64,000 bases of DNA, taken from contig SVGA01000008.1 in NCBI GenBank assembly GCA_015056575.1, positions 102,412 through 166,411 on the forward strand. Direction: 5' to 3'. Positions 22,192-30,911 of this stretch are shown one piece after another. Numbering within the stretch: the first letter of the stretch is position 1; the number at the start of each line of letters is the position of its first letter. The notes under the pieces are model-generated. The model had not been told where the DNA came from, did not search any database, and saw nothing but the letters and a program-made list of their open reading frames with translations. Origin of the DNA: Butyrivibrio sp. (GTDB lineage Bacteria > Bacillota > Clostridia > Lachnospirales > Lachnospiraceae). The position numbers were made by a program, and so were the translations under genes.

Positions 22192-22278
22192 AAGATTTAT
22201 CCCCCGTTACATGACTCTAAGATTATGATATACTACAAAATAGAAAAAATCCAGATAATATCTGGTGGGAGAATACCT

Positions 22279-22977
22279 ATGATCAAAGATAATATTGAAT
22301 TTGTTGAGGAGAACATATTGAATGCCTGCAGGAAGGCAGGCAGGGAGCGGTCTGAAGTGACTTTGATAGCCGTCAGCAAGACCAAGCCCGTAAGTGATAT
22401 AAGACAGGCAATGGACTGCGGAATAAGGACCTTCGGGGAGAACAAGGTCCAGGAGATAAGGGACAAAACCGAGGAGATCACGGAACCTGTTAACTGGCAT
22501 ATGATCGGACACCTTCAGGCCAACAAGGTGAAGTATCTTCCCGGAAGAGTGTGTATGATCCACTCGGTGGACAACAGGAAACTGGCAGATGAGATAGAAA
22601 AGCAGTTTGCCAAGGCCGATACCGTAATAGATGTTCTTATAGAGGTTAACATGGCCGGAGAGGACAGTAAGTTCGGCCTTACTCCTGAGGAAACGCCTGA
22701 TTTTGTAAAAGAGATAAGTTCGCTCCCCCACCTGAATATCAGGGGGCTTATGACCATTGCGCCTTACACGGAAGATGCAGAGAGCAACAGGATCTTTTTC
22801 AAGGGGCTTAGGGAACTGAAAAACAAAATAAACAGTATGGATATTCCGGGAGTTAACATGGATACTCTTTCCATGGGAATGACAGGGGACTATCAGGTGG
22901 CAATAGAAGAGGGAGCTACTTTTGTAAGAGTAGGAACCGGTATATTCGGAGAGAGGGATTATTCAAAGACGGTGTAG
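22279..22977 (+). CDS. YggS family pyridoxal-phosphate homeostasis protein
   Basis: TLIAVSKTKPVSDIRQAMDCGIRTFGENKVQE, NWHMIGHLQANKVK, LSMGMTGDYQVAIEEGATFVRVGTGIFG. ATG at 22279 follows GGTGGGAG. Confidence 0.93.
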   Translation: MIKDNIEFVEENILNACRKAGRERSEVTLIAVSKTKPVSDIRQAMDCGIRTFGENKVQEIRDKTEEITEPVNWHMIGHLQANKVKYLPGRVCMIHSVDNRKLADEIEKQFAKADTVIDVLIEVNMAGEDSKFGLTPEETPDFVKEISSLPHLNIRGLMTIAPYTEDAESNRIFFKGLRELKNKINSMDIPGVNMDTLSMGMTGDYQVAIEEGATFVRVGTGIFGERDYSKTV

Positions 22978-23083
22978 AGTTCCAAAATCTTAAATAAATA
23001 TAAACGAATTTACACTAAAAAAGCCGGAGAGTATAATTATTTTATACTGTTTGGCTTATCTGTTTTTTACGGGAAGGGGATTC

Positions 23084-23356
23084 ATGTTAAAAACAGTACC
23101 CTTATCTAAAAATTTATCATTGGATCAGCTGAATCACCTGATTGACACCGGGCATGTGTTCGTAACGCCCTTTGGGCTTAACAGGACCTGTTATATTGTG
23201 GTAAACCATAAGCCCTTTATGGTCATCGCCACTGACGTTTCCATCAGAGGGGTACAGCTTTCCGGTTCGTGGTATACCTGGGAAGAAGTGGAAGCTATGG
23301 GTGGTGTTTATGATTCTGAATTTGAAGCTCTAAAGGCCATAGCCGGCGGAGCCTGA
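23084..23356 (+). CDS. Conserved small hypothetical protein
   Basis: 90-aa ORF with AAGGGG ribosome-binding site just upstream of the GGDEF gene. Confidence 0.65.
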   Translation: MLKTVPLSKNLSLDQLNHLIDTGHVFVTPFGLNRTCYIVVNHKPFMVIATDVSIRGVQLSGSWYTWEEVEAMGGVYDSEFEALKAIAGGA

Positions 23357-23388
23357 CATACAGTTATTCATTTGGAGGTTTTTTTACT

Positions 23389-24540
23389 TTGAACTATGCT
23401 TTTTATTATATTCTGGCACATATAGCCTGTATCTGTCTTCTGTGCATCATCATTCTGAAGATCAGAAAGAGTATCAACAAGGAACTGTCCCTTGTTTGCC
23501 TTGGGAATCTTGTTGTGATCCTGATGCTTTACTATGTTGCTGAAATATTCTGGGCGCTGGTGGACAGCAATACCATTGAGGCCACCCGGACGATGCTGTA
23601 TCTGTCGAATATATTCACGTATATTTTTATAACTCTTGCTGCGTACTACTGGTTCGTGGTGTCTGAGGCGATCCAGCGTGACAAGTATATTGAAAATATC
23701 ACCACCAGGCGTCTTTTCGGAATGCCGGTGCTTGTTTCTGCAATACTGTGCATTACAGCATTCAGGACAGGTCTTGTTTTTTACGTGGATGATAACAACG
23801 TTCTTAACGGCGGAAGATTCTACGTGATACTGGTCATCGTGCCCTTCGGATACCTTATTGCGGCATCCGTCAAGGCTTTTCACAGATATCTCAATAAGGA
23901 CCGCTATGCAGACAGGGAAATCTATTTCATGATAGGAATTTTCCCGATCGCTCCGATCACACTTGGAATTTTGCAGGCTATGTACTGGAGAGTCCCGTTT
24001 TTATGCTACGGTGCCACAGCGGCTGTTTTGTATGTATACATGACCTATATGGAAAACCTTGTCTCCATAGATCCGCTTACCCAGACCAATAATAGGAATC
24101 AGATGTACAAGTACCTGATCGCCAAGATGAAACATGAGGAACCGGGTATGTCTCTTTTTCTCATTATGGTGGATATCAACGGATTGAGGGTAATTAACGA
24201 TACCTATGGCCACGCCGAAGGCGACAGAGCACTGAACAGAGTTTCCAATGCGATCAAGGAAGCATGCCAGGGAACCCGCAGCAGGATGTTTGTATCCAGA
24301 TACGGTGGAGATGAGTTTGTTATTGTTGCGGAAATGGGATACAGAGCAGAGGCAGCCTGGCTTGTGGATCAGATCAGGACCAATCTGAAAAGAGCTACCG
24401 AAGTTGACGGAGCTTCTTATGATATCACGGTCAGTGTTGGCATTTCCCAGTATGATTATCAGGCACCTGTTTCCATACAGGCCTTTATCACCAGAGCGGA
24501 TTCGGATCTTTATCAGAACAAAAAACTCAATGTCGGTTAA
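23389..24540 (+). CDS. Membrane-anchored diguanylate cyclase
   Basis: Multiple N-terminal TM segments; DPLTQTNNRNQMYKYL, DINGLRVINDTYGHAEGD and RYGGDEFVIV. Confidence 0.88.
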   Translation: MNYAFYYILAHIACICLLCIIILKIRKSINKELSLVCLGNLVVILMLYYVAEIFWALVDSNTIEATRTMLYLSNIFTYIFITLAAYYWFVVSEAIQRDKYIENITTRRLFGMPVLVSAILCITAFRTGLVFYVDDNNVLNGGRFYVILVIVPFGYLIAASVKAFHRYLNKDRYADREIYFMIGIFPIAPITLGILQAMYWRVPFLCYGATAAVLYVYMTYMENLVSIDPLTQTNNRNQMYKYLIAKMKHEEPGMSLFLIMVDINGLRVINDTYGHAEGDRALNRVSNAIKEACQGTRSRMFVSRYGGDEFVIVAEMGYRAEAAWLVDQIRTNLKRATEVDGASYDITVSVGISQYDYQAPVSIQAFITRADSDLYQNKKLNVG

Positions 24541-24552
24541 AACATTGAGTTT
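24521..24552. terminator. Hairpin overlapping the stop codons of two convergent genes
   Basis: aaaaactcaatgt (24521-24533) ... acattgagttt (24542-24552). Confidence 0.75.
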
Positions 24553-24629
24553 ATGGCGCTGATCAGAAGACCAGCCAGTATAAATGCAGCCAGAATGGCT
24601 ATTGCATATATCAGTTTCATCCTTGCCAT
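24537..24629 (-). CDS. 30-aa single-span membrane microprotein MARMKLIYAIAILAAFILAGLLISAINSMF
   Basis: Minus-strand ATG at 24629 preceded by AAAGGAGGA with 5-nt spacing; one hydrophobic helix with an N-terminal basic flank. Confidence 0.65.
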   Translation of the reverse strand: MARMKLIYAIAILAAFILAGLLISAINSMF

Positions 24630-24663
24630 GCCGCTCCTCCTTTGGTTGCGCGAGCTAAACTGT

Positions 24664-24681
24664 GATATACTATAGTATATC
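24664..24681. promoter_or_regulatory. 18-bp perfect palindrome in divergent promoter region
   Basis: GATATACTATAGTATATC equals its own reverse complement and contains a TATACT hexamer on each strand. Confidence 0.6.
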
Positions 24682-24728
24682 CGTATTTTATCAATTAGCA
24701 AGCGGAGCAGTATCAGGGGGATAAGTGT

Positions 24729-27428
24729 ATGCAGATATATGTGTCCGGTAATGTTGCAAGAAGCGGTGACGGCTCGGTGGAGCATCCTTTCAGAACCATT
24801 CAGGAAGCAGCGGATGTGGCGAAGGCAGGTGACACTGTCTTTGTTGGCCCGGGAGTCTACAGAGAGTGGGTAAAGCCCACAAGTTCGGGAACTGAGAAGG
24901 ACAGGATAACCTTCATCAGTACGGAAAAGGGCGAGGCTGTTATTACAGGTGCAGAGCGCCTTGACATGTGGGAAGCCTTCGAGAATGTATGGCGTGTCCG
25001 CATTCCGGGAAGCTTTTTCGGAAACTACAATCCTTATATAGATACAGTTCACGGAGACTGGTTTTCTTCCAAGTCTCCCAATCCCCATACAGGAGAAATC
25101 TATCTGGACGGCAAGTCAATGTACGAGGTCTTTGACCTCTCTCTTTGCATGCATCCGGAAAAGGACAAGAGGTCCTGGGATCCTGATTTTTCCACCTATG
25201 TCTGGTATACTGCCGAGGAAGATGGCAATACCATTATTTATGCTAATTTCCAGGGCAAAAATCCCAATGAGGAGAACGTGGAGCTCTCTGTAAGAAAGGC
25301 ATGCTTTATGCCTGAGAAAACAGGTGTGGACTACATTACTCTTTGCGGATTTACCATAAGATGTGCCGCCACCCAGTGGGCACCTCCCACGGCTTATCAG
25401 GAGGGCATGGTGGGCCCCAACTGGGCTAAAGGATGGATAATAGAGGACTGTAACATCTATGAATCCAAGTGCTGCGGAATCTCACTTGGCAAGTACTATC
25501 AGAAGGGCAGCAACAACAAGTGGACCACAAGCTGGGTGAAGATCGGTTCACAGACCGAGAGGGACTGCGTATGCCAGGCTGTGAACGAGGGATGGGACAA
25601 AGAGACCATCGGTTCTCACATTGTGAGACGCTGCGACATTCACGACTGCGGCCAGACCGGAATTGTGGGCCATATGGGATGCGTCTTTTCCCTGATCGAG
25701 GATAACCATATCCATCATATCAACAACAAGCATAATCTCGCCGGAGCCGAGATCGGAGGCATCAAGCTTCATGCCGCCATCGATACCATCATCAGGCGAA
25801 ACCATATAGATCACTGTACAAGAGGTATCTGGCTGGACTGGCAGGCGCAGGGAACCAGGGTAACTCAGAATTTCATGCACGACAACGTTCCTCCGGAAGG
25901 GACCATCATAGACGACGGACTTTCTCTTGGCGAGGATATCTTTGTTGAAGTTTCCCACGGGCCTACACTTATCGATCACAATCTGCTTCTTTCGGATATT
26001 TCCGCAAGGATCAGCACTCAGGGCATTGCCTTTGTGCACAATCTCATCCACGGCTCTTTTACCTATGTGGGAAGAGGCACGGATGATGGAAGCAAGAAGA
26101 TACCCACCAGCAGATTTACCCCCTATCATGTTCCCCACTCCACTAAAATTGCGGGATTCATGACAATACAGCACGGAGATGCGAGATTCTACAACAACAT
26201 TTTCGTTCAAAAGCCTGTAAGACAGGATCTTCTGGATTACTGTGTTTCACAGGGGACGGATACACTTCAGCTTAATAACTTCATCTGCGGAACCTGCGTT
26301 TATTCCGGGTATCCCACGGCTGCGGAGTATTTTGCTGGCTTTAGCAAAGAGAAATGTTATAAATACGGCTCCAGTGACGTTTACTATGACCACATGCCGG
26401 TTTATACCGGCGGAAATGCCTTCTTTAACGGAGCAAGGCCATGTGAGAGCGAAGTGGCCGCACACCTTGACAAGACCCATAAGATCAGCATTTACGTGGA
26501 CTTTGAGGATGGAAGATATACGCTTCATACAAACCTCTACGAATACCTTCCCAGGGACTATACAATCCCTGTTAATTCAGATGTCCTTGGTGTGGCTTTT
26601 GAGCCGGAGCAGAGATTTGAAAATCCCGATGGCAGTGCCATTATGTTTGATGTGGACTATTTTGGAAGACGACGGGGCAGATTCCCTGTAGCAGGGCCTT
26701 TTGAGGAATGCGATACCGACAGGTTCACTGTTCAGTCGGAGGGCTTTGGAACCTACAAGCTCGGACACAGAGATAAGGGACGTATTACAAAGAAGGCTGA
26801 CATTCCGCCCAAGGACCCGGAGGATCCGAACTTCATTCTTAAGGAATTTGAACAGGCCATGGAGGACGAGGCAGCCGGAACGGAAGAGGTCCATGAGGAA
26901 AAAGAGGATGTACCTGAGCCTGAAGACATTGTGACCAGGGTAAATGCCAATATTCTTCTTACAGGGTGCGATGCTGTCGGTATATCTTTTCCCTTTGAGG
27001 GGAGCCTGTTCAGGGTAAGAGATATGTACGTCAAGGGCAATGAGGTGTGGCTCTATGACGGCGTCAACGACAAGCTGGTAGAGCTTGACTGCGAATACGG
27101 TATCTATCATTCCCTAAAGAAGTGGTCGGTAGGCGCCATGCAGTCATTGGATGTTTCCGATGATCCAAACTGCGAGGGCTTCGTGCGGACCGCCGGTACT
27201 CTTCTTTGCATTTTAAGTAAGAGCATGACCCAGGATCCCGCCGATACCTGTCAGGCTATTCAGGACAAGGTAAACTCCGGCATAGAGCCTAAGGGAATCA
27301 AGATGAGGTTCACCCCAAGATATCTTAAGTTCATCAGAAACAAAAAGTTCATCTCCCTTGAGGACGTGGTATTTCGCATGAGCAGGGGCAGCATGGATAT
27401 AGTCACGGAGCGGCTCGAAAAGCTCTGA
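24729..27428 (+). CDS. Right-handed beta-helix glycoside hydrolase, GH120-like beta-xylosidase with C-terminal extension
   Basis: GDGSVEHPFRTIQEAADVAKAGDTVFVGPGVYREWVKP, GPNWAKGWIIEDCNIYESKCCGISLGK, GIKLHAAIDTIIRRNHIDHCTRGIWLDWQAQGTRV and DIFVEVSHGPTLIDHNLL strongly resemble the GH120 xylosidase family. No signal peptide. Confidence 0.82.
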   Translation: MQIYVSGNVARSGDGSVEHPFRTIQEAADVAKAGDTVFVGPGVYREWVKPTSSGTEKDRITFISTEKGEAVITGAERLDMWEAFENVWRVRIPGSFFGNYNPYIDTVHGDWFSSKSPNPHTGEIYLDGKSMYEVFDLSLCMHPEKDKRSWDPDFSTYVWYTAEEDGNTIIYANFQGKNPNEENVELSVRKACFMPEKTGVDYITLCGFTIRCAATQWAPPTAYQEGMVGPNWAKGWIIEDCNIYESKCCGISLGKYYQKGSNNKWTTSWVKIGSQTERDCVCQAVNEGWDKETIGSHIVRRCDIHDCGQTGIVGHMGCVFSLIEDNHIHHINNKHNLAGAEIGGIKLHAAIDTIIRRNHIDHCTRGIWLDWQAQGTRVTQNFMHDNVPPEGTIIDDGLSLGEDIFVEVSHGPTLIDHNLLLSDISARISTQGIAFVHNLIHGSFTYVGRGTDDGSKKIPTSRFTPYHVPHSTKIAGFMTIQHGDARFYNNIFVQKPVRQDLLDYCVSQGTDTLQLNNFICGTCVYSGYPTAAEYFAGFSKEKCYKYGSSDVYYDHMPVYTGGNAFFNGARPCESEVAAHLDKTHKISIYVDFEDGRYTLHTNLYEYLPRDYTIPVNSDVLGVAFEPEQRFENPDGSAIMFDVDYFGRRRGRFPVAGPFEECDTDRFTVQSEGFGTYKLGHRDKGRITKKADIPPKDPEDPNFILKEFEQAMEDEAAGTEEVHEEKEDVPEPEDIVTRVNANILLTGCDAVGISFPFEGSLFRVRDMYVKGNEVWLYDGVNDKLVELDCEYGIYHSLKKWSVGAMQSLDVSDDPNCEGFVRTAGTLLCILSKSMTQDPADTCQAIQDKVNSGIEPKGIKMRFTPRYLKFIRNKKFISLEDVVFRMSRGSMDIVTERLEKL

Positions 27429-27457
27429 TAAATAATAAATGACAAGGATCATATGTA

Positions 27458-28780
27458 ATGGCAACTAATAAAAAAGCTAACTGGTATGAGCTGGATAATG
27501 CAGCTAAAATAGTCCCTTCCACCGCAAGGGGAGCCAATACCAGAGTGTTCAGGCTGTGCTGCGAGCTCAAGGAGGAGGTGGATTGTGAAATCCTTCAGGA
27601 GGCGCTGGACCATACCATTGAGGAATTCCCTTTCTTCAACTGCGTGCTCCACAGAGGCATATTCTGGTACTATCTGGAAGACAGTAATTTATGGCCCGTG
27701 GTGGAAGAGGAGAATACTCCGGCCTGCCTTCCTCTTTATATTCCCGGGAAAAAGAATCTGCTGTACCGGGTAAACTATTTTGGACGAAGGATAAATCTTG
27801 AGATGTTCCACGTGCTGGCAGACGGCACCGGTGCCTTTATGTTTTTTAAGAGCATCATTATAAGATACCTTCAGATCAAGCATGATCTGAGCGAAGATAT
27901 AAAGCCCATAGACGAGTTCTCGGTGGAGGAGAAGAACGTTGATGCCTTCAGTGACAATTACAGCAGGCAGAGGGGGCTTAAGCAGCTCAATGAAATGAAG
28001 TCTCAAAGGGCTTATCAGGTTACGGGAGAGGTGGATGATAACCTGCTTCCCCATCTCCTTGAGGCCACGGTATCAAGTCAGAAGTTTCTTGATCTTGCTC
28101 ATCAGTATGATACAACTGTGGGAGTTTTGTGTGTTGCCCTGTATATCAAGGCTGTGATCCAGGGCATGAACCGGGGACAGAAAAAGCGCCACATCGTGGT
28201 ATCTGTTCCTGTTAACCTGCGACAGTTCTTTTCCAGCGGAACCGCAAGGAATTTCTTTGGGGTCATCAATATCGACTATGACCCGGAGGACTATGATGGT
28301 GACTTAAAGAGCATTATAGAGCCGGTGGATATGGACTTTAAGGACAAGCTGGCTGAGGACAACATCGAGAAGACAATGAATTCCTATTCGGCACTGGAAC
28401 ACAATTTTGCCATTAAGATGGTTCCCCTGCCCATTAAGGACTTTGTCATCGGAAGGTTTGACAGAGCGGCAAAGAGGGGAGTCACAACCTCCATGTCGAA
28501 TCTTGGAAGGATCAAGATGCCCGCAGAGGTTGAAGAGTATATCGACAGATTCAGTGCTTTTATGACCGCATCTTCGCAGCAGGTGTGCGTATGCTCCTTC
28601 AAAGACAAGATGACTTTCGGTGAGGTGTCGCCCTTTAAGACCCACAAGACCATGCTCAACTTTATAAGGTGCCTTACAGAGGCCGGTATAGAGGTTGAAC
28701 TGGGAACAAACGATTATGATGCAGAGGTTCACAAAGATGCAGATCTGTCCAAAGTGCAAAGTAAAAATAAGAGGAAATAA
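27458..28780 (+). CDS. Condensation-fold / alcohol acetyltransferase-like acyltransferase
   Basis: HVLADGTGAFMFF matches an HxxxDG-type catalytic motif; overall ~440 aa with SVPVNLRQFFSSGTARNFFG and TSMSNLGRIKMP late motifs. Confidence 0.7.
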   Translation: MATNKKANWYELDNAAKIVPSTARGANTRVFRLCCELKEEVDCEILQEALDHTIEEFPFFNCVLHRGIFWYYLEDSNLWPVVEEENTPACLPLYIPGKKNLLYRVNYFGRRINLEMFHVLADGTGAFMFFKSIIIRYLQIKHDLSEDIKPIDEFSVEEKNVDAFSDNYSRQRGLKQLNEMKSQRAYQVTGEVDDNLLPHLLEATVSSQKFLDLAHQYDTTVGVLCVALYIKAVIQGMNRGQKKRHIVVSVPVNLRQFFSSGTARNFFGVINIDYDPEDYDGDLKSIIEPVDMDFKDKLAEDNIEKTMNSYSALEHNFAIKMVPLPIKDFVIGRFDRAAKRGVTTSMSNLGRIKMPAEVEEYIDRFSAFMTASSQQVCVCSFKDKMTFGEVSPFKTHKTMLNFIRCLTEAGIEVELGTNDYDAEVHKDADLSKVQSKNKRK

Positions 28781-29402
28781 AGAGTGCTGCCCCCTTTGTC
28801 AGGGCAAGCTCAAGGAGACTGAAGGGGAGATCGGAGTCTCTTTTCCCATTATAAAGAAAAAACCCATAAGTAACATTACATTCCTGAAGGTGTGTACATT
28901 TATCCTGGTGGCATCGGAGATCATATTTACGGCTCTCAATATCATGACCCATGGGGAGCATTCCTTTATAGGTCCGGTGATGCTGGGACTGTTTGTAGCA
29001 TGGGTCACGGTTATAACCACCATGTATATGAGAAACAACCTTATCAAGGTGATCACCTGGGAAGTGGTGGTGGCCATTGTGGTGGATATCTATATCGATG
29101 TTCATACCGGATTTCACGGATGGAGCGTTGAGTGGATGGTGCCTTCGACCCTGGTGGCGCTGGCTATAGCCACTATTATAATCGCCGCGGCTCTTAAGCT
29201 CAGGCTCGATGAGTATATTCTTTACATAGTGTTTGATCTTGTGATGGCTCTTTTGCAGATAATCTTCATTAAGAACGGAATGAATAACTTCCCCTGGCCG
29301 GCGGCTGTAAGCATAGTGGCTTACCTTATCCTGGTTTCGGCAATGGTGATCTTCAGATTCCGTGATCTTCGAAATGCTTCAGAGAAAATGTTTAACATGT
29401 GA
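28737..29402 (+). CDS. Zinc-ribbon multi-pass membrane protein (DUF6320-like)
   Basis: N-terminal MQICPKCKVKIRGNKECCPLCQGKL (CxxC...CxxC) followed by several TM segments. ATG at 28737 has AGAGG upstream and overlaps the previous CDS out of frame. Confidence 0.72.
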   Translation: MQICPKCKVKIRGNKECCPLCQGKLKETEGEIGVSFPIIKKKPISNITFLKVCTFILVASEIIFTALNIMTHGEHSFIGPVMLGLFVAWVTVITTMYMRNNLIKVITWEVVVAIVVDIYIDVHTGFHGWSVEWMVPSTLVALAIATIIIAAALKLRLDEYILYIVFDLVMALLQIIFIKNGMNNFPWPAAVSIVAYLILVSAMVIFRFRDLRNASEKMFNM

Positions 29403-29415
29403 CCTGACTTAGAAT

Positions 29416-30600
29416 ATGAACATAAAAAACAGACTTAACAGAAAAAATCTAAAAAGCGGGATCGTTTTTGCTTCAAGGGCGGGAGATTATGTGGAAAACC
29501 GCATTGGAAAAGCGATAGAGAATTCCAGGTTTAAGGCAGAGGATCTTCCGGAAAAACCCGAAGAGATGACCTGGTACAGAGTTCCCCTTGAGAGGGGGCT
29601 TTCCGGTGACGGGTCCGAATACTACATATATGTGAAACTGGCTGATCCGAAGAAGCTGTGTATCTTTTTCTCCGGGGGCGGAGTTGCGTGGAATGAATAT
29701 ACTGCGGCTCGTCCTGTCACCGGAGGCAAGGTTGCTTCGAAGCAGCCTAATTTTTATTGGAATAACCTGCGTCCCTTCACCCAGATCATGAATATTAATG
29801 TTGGGATCACCGACATAATCAGCGACAAAAATCCCTTTAAGGACTGGAGCTTTGTGGTGATCACCTACGCCACGGGAGATTTCCACGTGGGCAACAACGA
29901 CTATCCCTTCAAGACAGAAGATGGGGGAGAGGACGTTCTGCATTTTCACGGGTATGTGAATTTTCTCGAGAGTATGAAGGTGTCGAAGGCTCTTTTCCCT
30001 AATCCTGATACACTGCTGATCGCCGGAAATTCAGCCGGAGCCTTTGCAGTGCCTGCTCTTGCAGGGGAAGTGGTGGATGACTATTATCCAAAGGCCAGAA
30101 ATATAACGCTTTTTTCCGACAGCGGACAGCTTCTGTACAAGAACTGGAGGAAGACCGCCAAAAATATCTGGATGGCCAAGGAGAGCATCTGGAAGCCGAT
30201 ACATACGGATAATATAACCTATGACTGGTATAAGGATCTGTACGGGAAGCACGGCGAGAGGTTCAGATATCTGTATTCAAGTTCTGTAAGGGATTATCTC
30301 TTAAGCGCGTATTACAATGATATTGTAAACAAAAAATATGAGACGGATGCGGATGTCCGGGAAGAATATTATCAGCAGCTCAAGGTAATGGTAGACCAGT
30401 TAAAAGAGCTGACTCCGCATTTTGGAATGTTTATGAATGAGTGGAAGCTTCCTATTATCACCATGGGCGGAACTGTCCACACCAGTGTCAGAGAGCCACA
30501 TTTTGCGTTGTTCACCCAGAACGGGATATCAATGGCTGAATGGCTCAAAGACGCTGTTGAAGGCAAGGTCTACGATGTAGGTATGGATCTGATAAGATGA
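29416..30600 (+). CDS. Pectinacetylesterase / Notum-like serine hydrolase, no signal peptide
   Basis: LCIFFSGGGVAWNEYTA oxyanion-type motif, IAGNSAGAFAVPAL nucleophile elbow, late TMGGTVHTSVREPHFALF region with a candidate catalytic His. Confidence 0.7.
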   Translation: MNIKNRLNRKNLKSGIVFASRAGDYVENRIGKAIENSRFKAEDLPEKPEEMTWYRVPLERGLSGDGSEYYIYVKLADPKKLCIFFSGGGVAWNEYTAARPVTGGKVASKQPNFYWNNLRPFTQIMNINVGITDIISDKNPFKDWSFVVITYATGDFHVGNNDYPFKTEDGGEDVLHFHGYVNFLESMKVSKALFPNPDTLLIAGNSAGAFAVPALAGEVVDDYYPKARNITLFSDSGQLLYKNWRKTAKNIWMAKESIWKPIHTDNITYDWYKDLYGKHGERFRYLYSSSVRDYLLSAYYNDIVNKKYETDADVREEYYQQLKVMVDQLKELTPHFGMFMNEWKLPIITMGGTVHTSVREPHFALFTQNGISMAEWLKDAVEGKVYDVGMDLIR

Positions 30601-30602
30601 TA

Positions 30603-30773
30603 TCAGTCCAGGAAGCACTGTTCTATCTTGGCTTCGTACTCTTCTCTAAGATAATCGGGAATATCGTATTCATCCAGAGCTTCTGATACTGACCAGTGCT
30701 CGTTGATCATTGATCTTAAGATGTTGCGGATAACACGGGAATCCAGAGCTTTGACAGTAGCAATATTTGTCAT
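30603..30773 (-). CDS. Small hypothetical protein (56 aa)
   Basis: ATG at 30773 preceded by GAGGAGGGG; MTNIATVKALDSRVIRNILRSMINEHWSVSEALDEYDIPDYLREEYEAKIEQCFLD. Confidence 0.65.
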   Translation of the reverse strand: MTNIATVKALDSRVIRNILRSMINEHWSVSEALDEYDIPDYLREEYEAKIEQCFLD

Positions 30774-30911
30774 AACAAACCCCTCCTCACTAAATAACAT
30801 ACACGGTTTTAACTACAATATATTGTATTATAAATTTTTTTACATACAAGTATTGACATTTTGTTAGTTCTGTAAGTTGTTGATAAAAAGTATCACTGAG
30901 GATAAAAAATT

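Noticed and set aside
24630-25088. N-terminal part of the 183-aa minus-strand ORF
   Set aside because: Overlaps the GH120 start and crosses the promoter palindrome; only the last 30 codons have a proper ribosome-binding site.
25548-26210. 220-aa minus-strand ORF
   Set aside because: Antisense to the GH120-like gene; shadow ORF.
27458-28780. NRPS condensation domain / secondary-metabolite cluster
   Set aside because: Only an isolated HxxxDG acyltransferase; no adenylation, carrier or thioesterase domains nearby.
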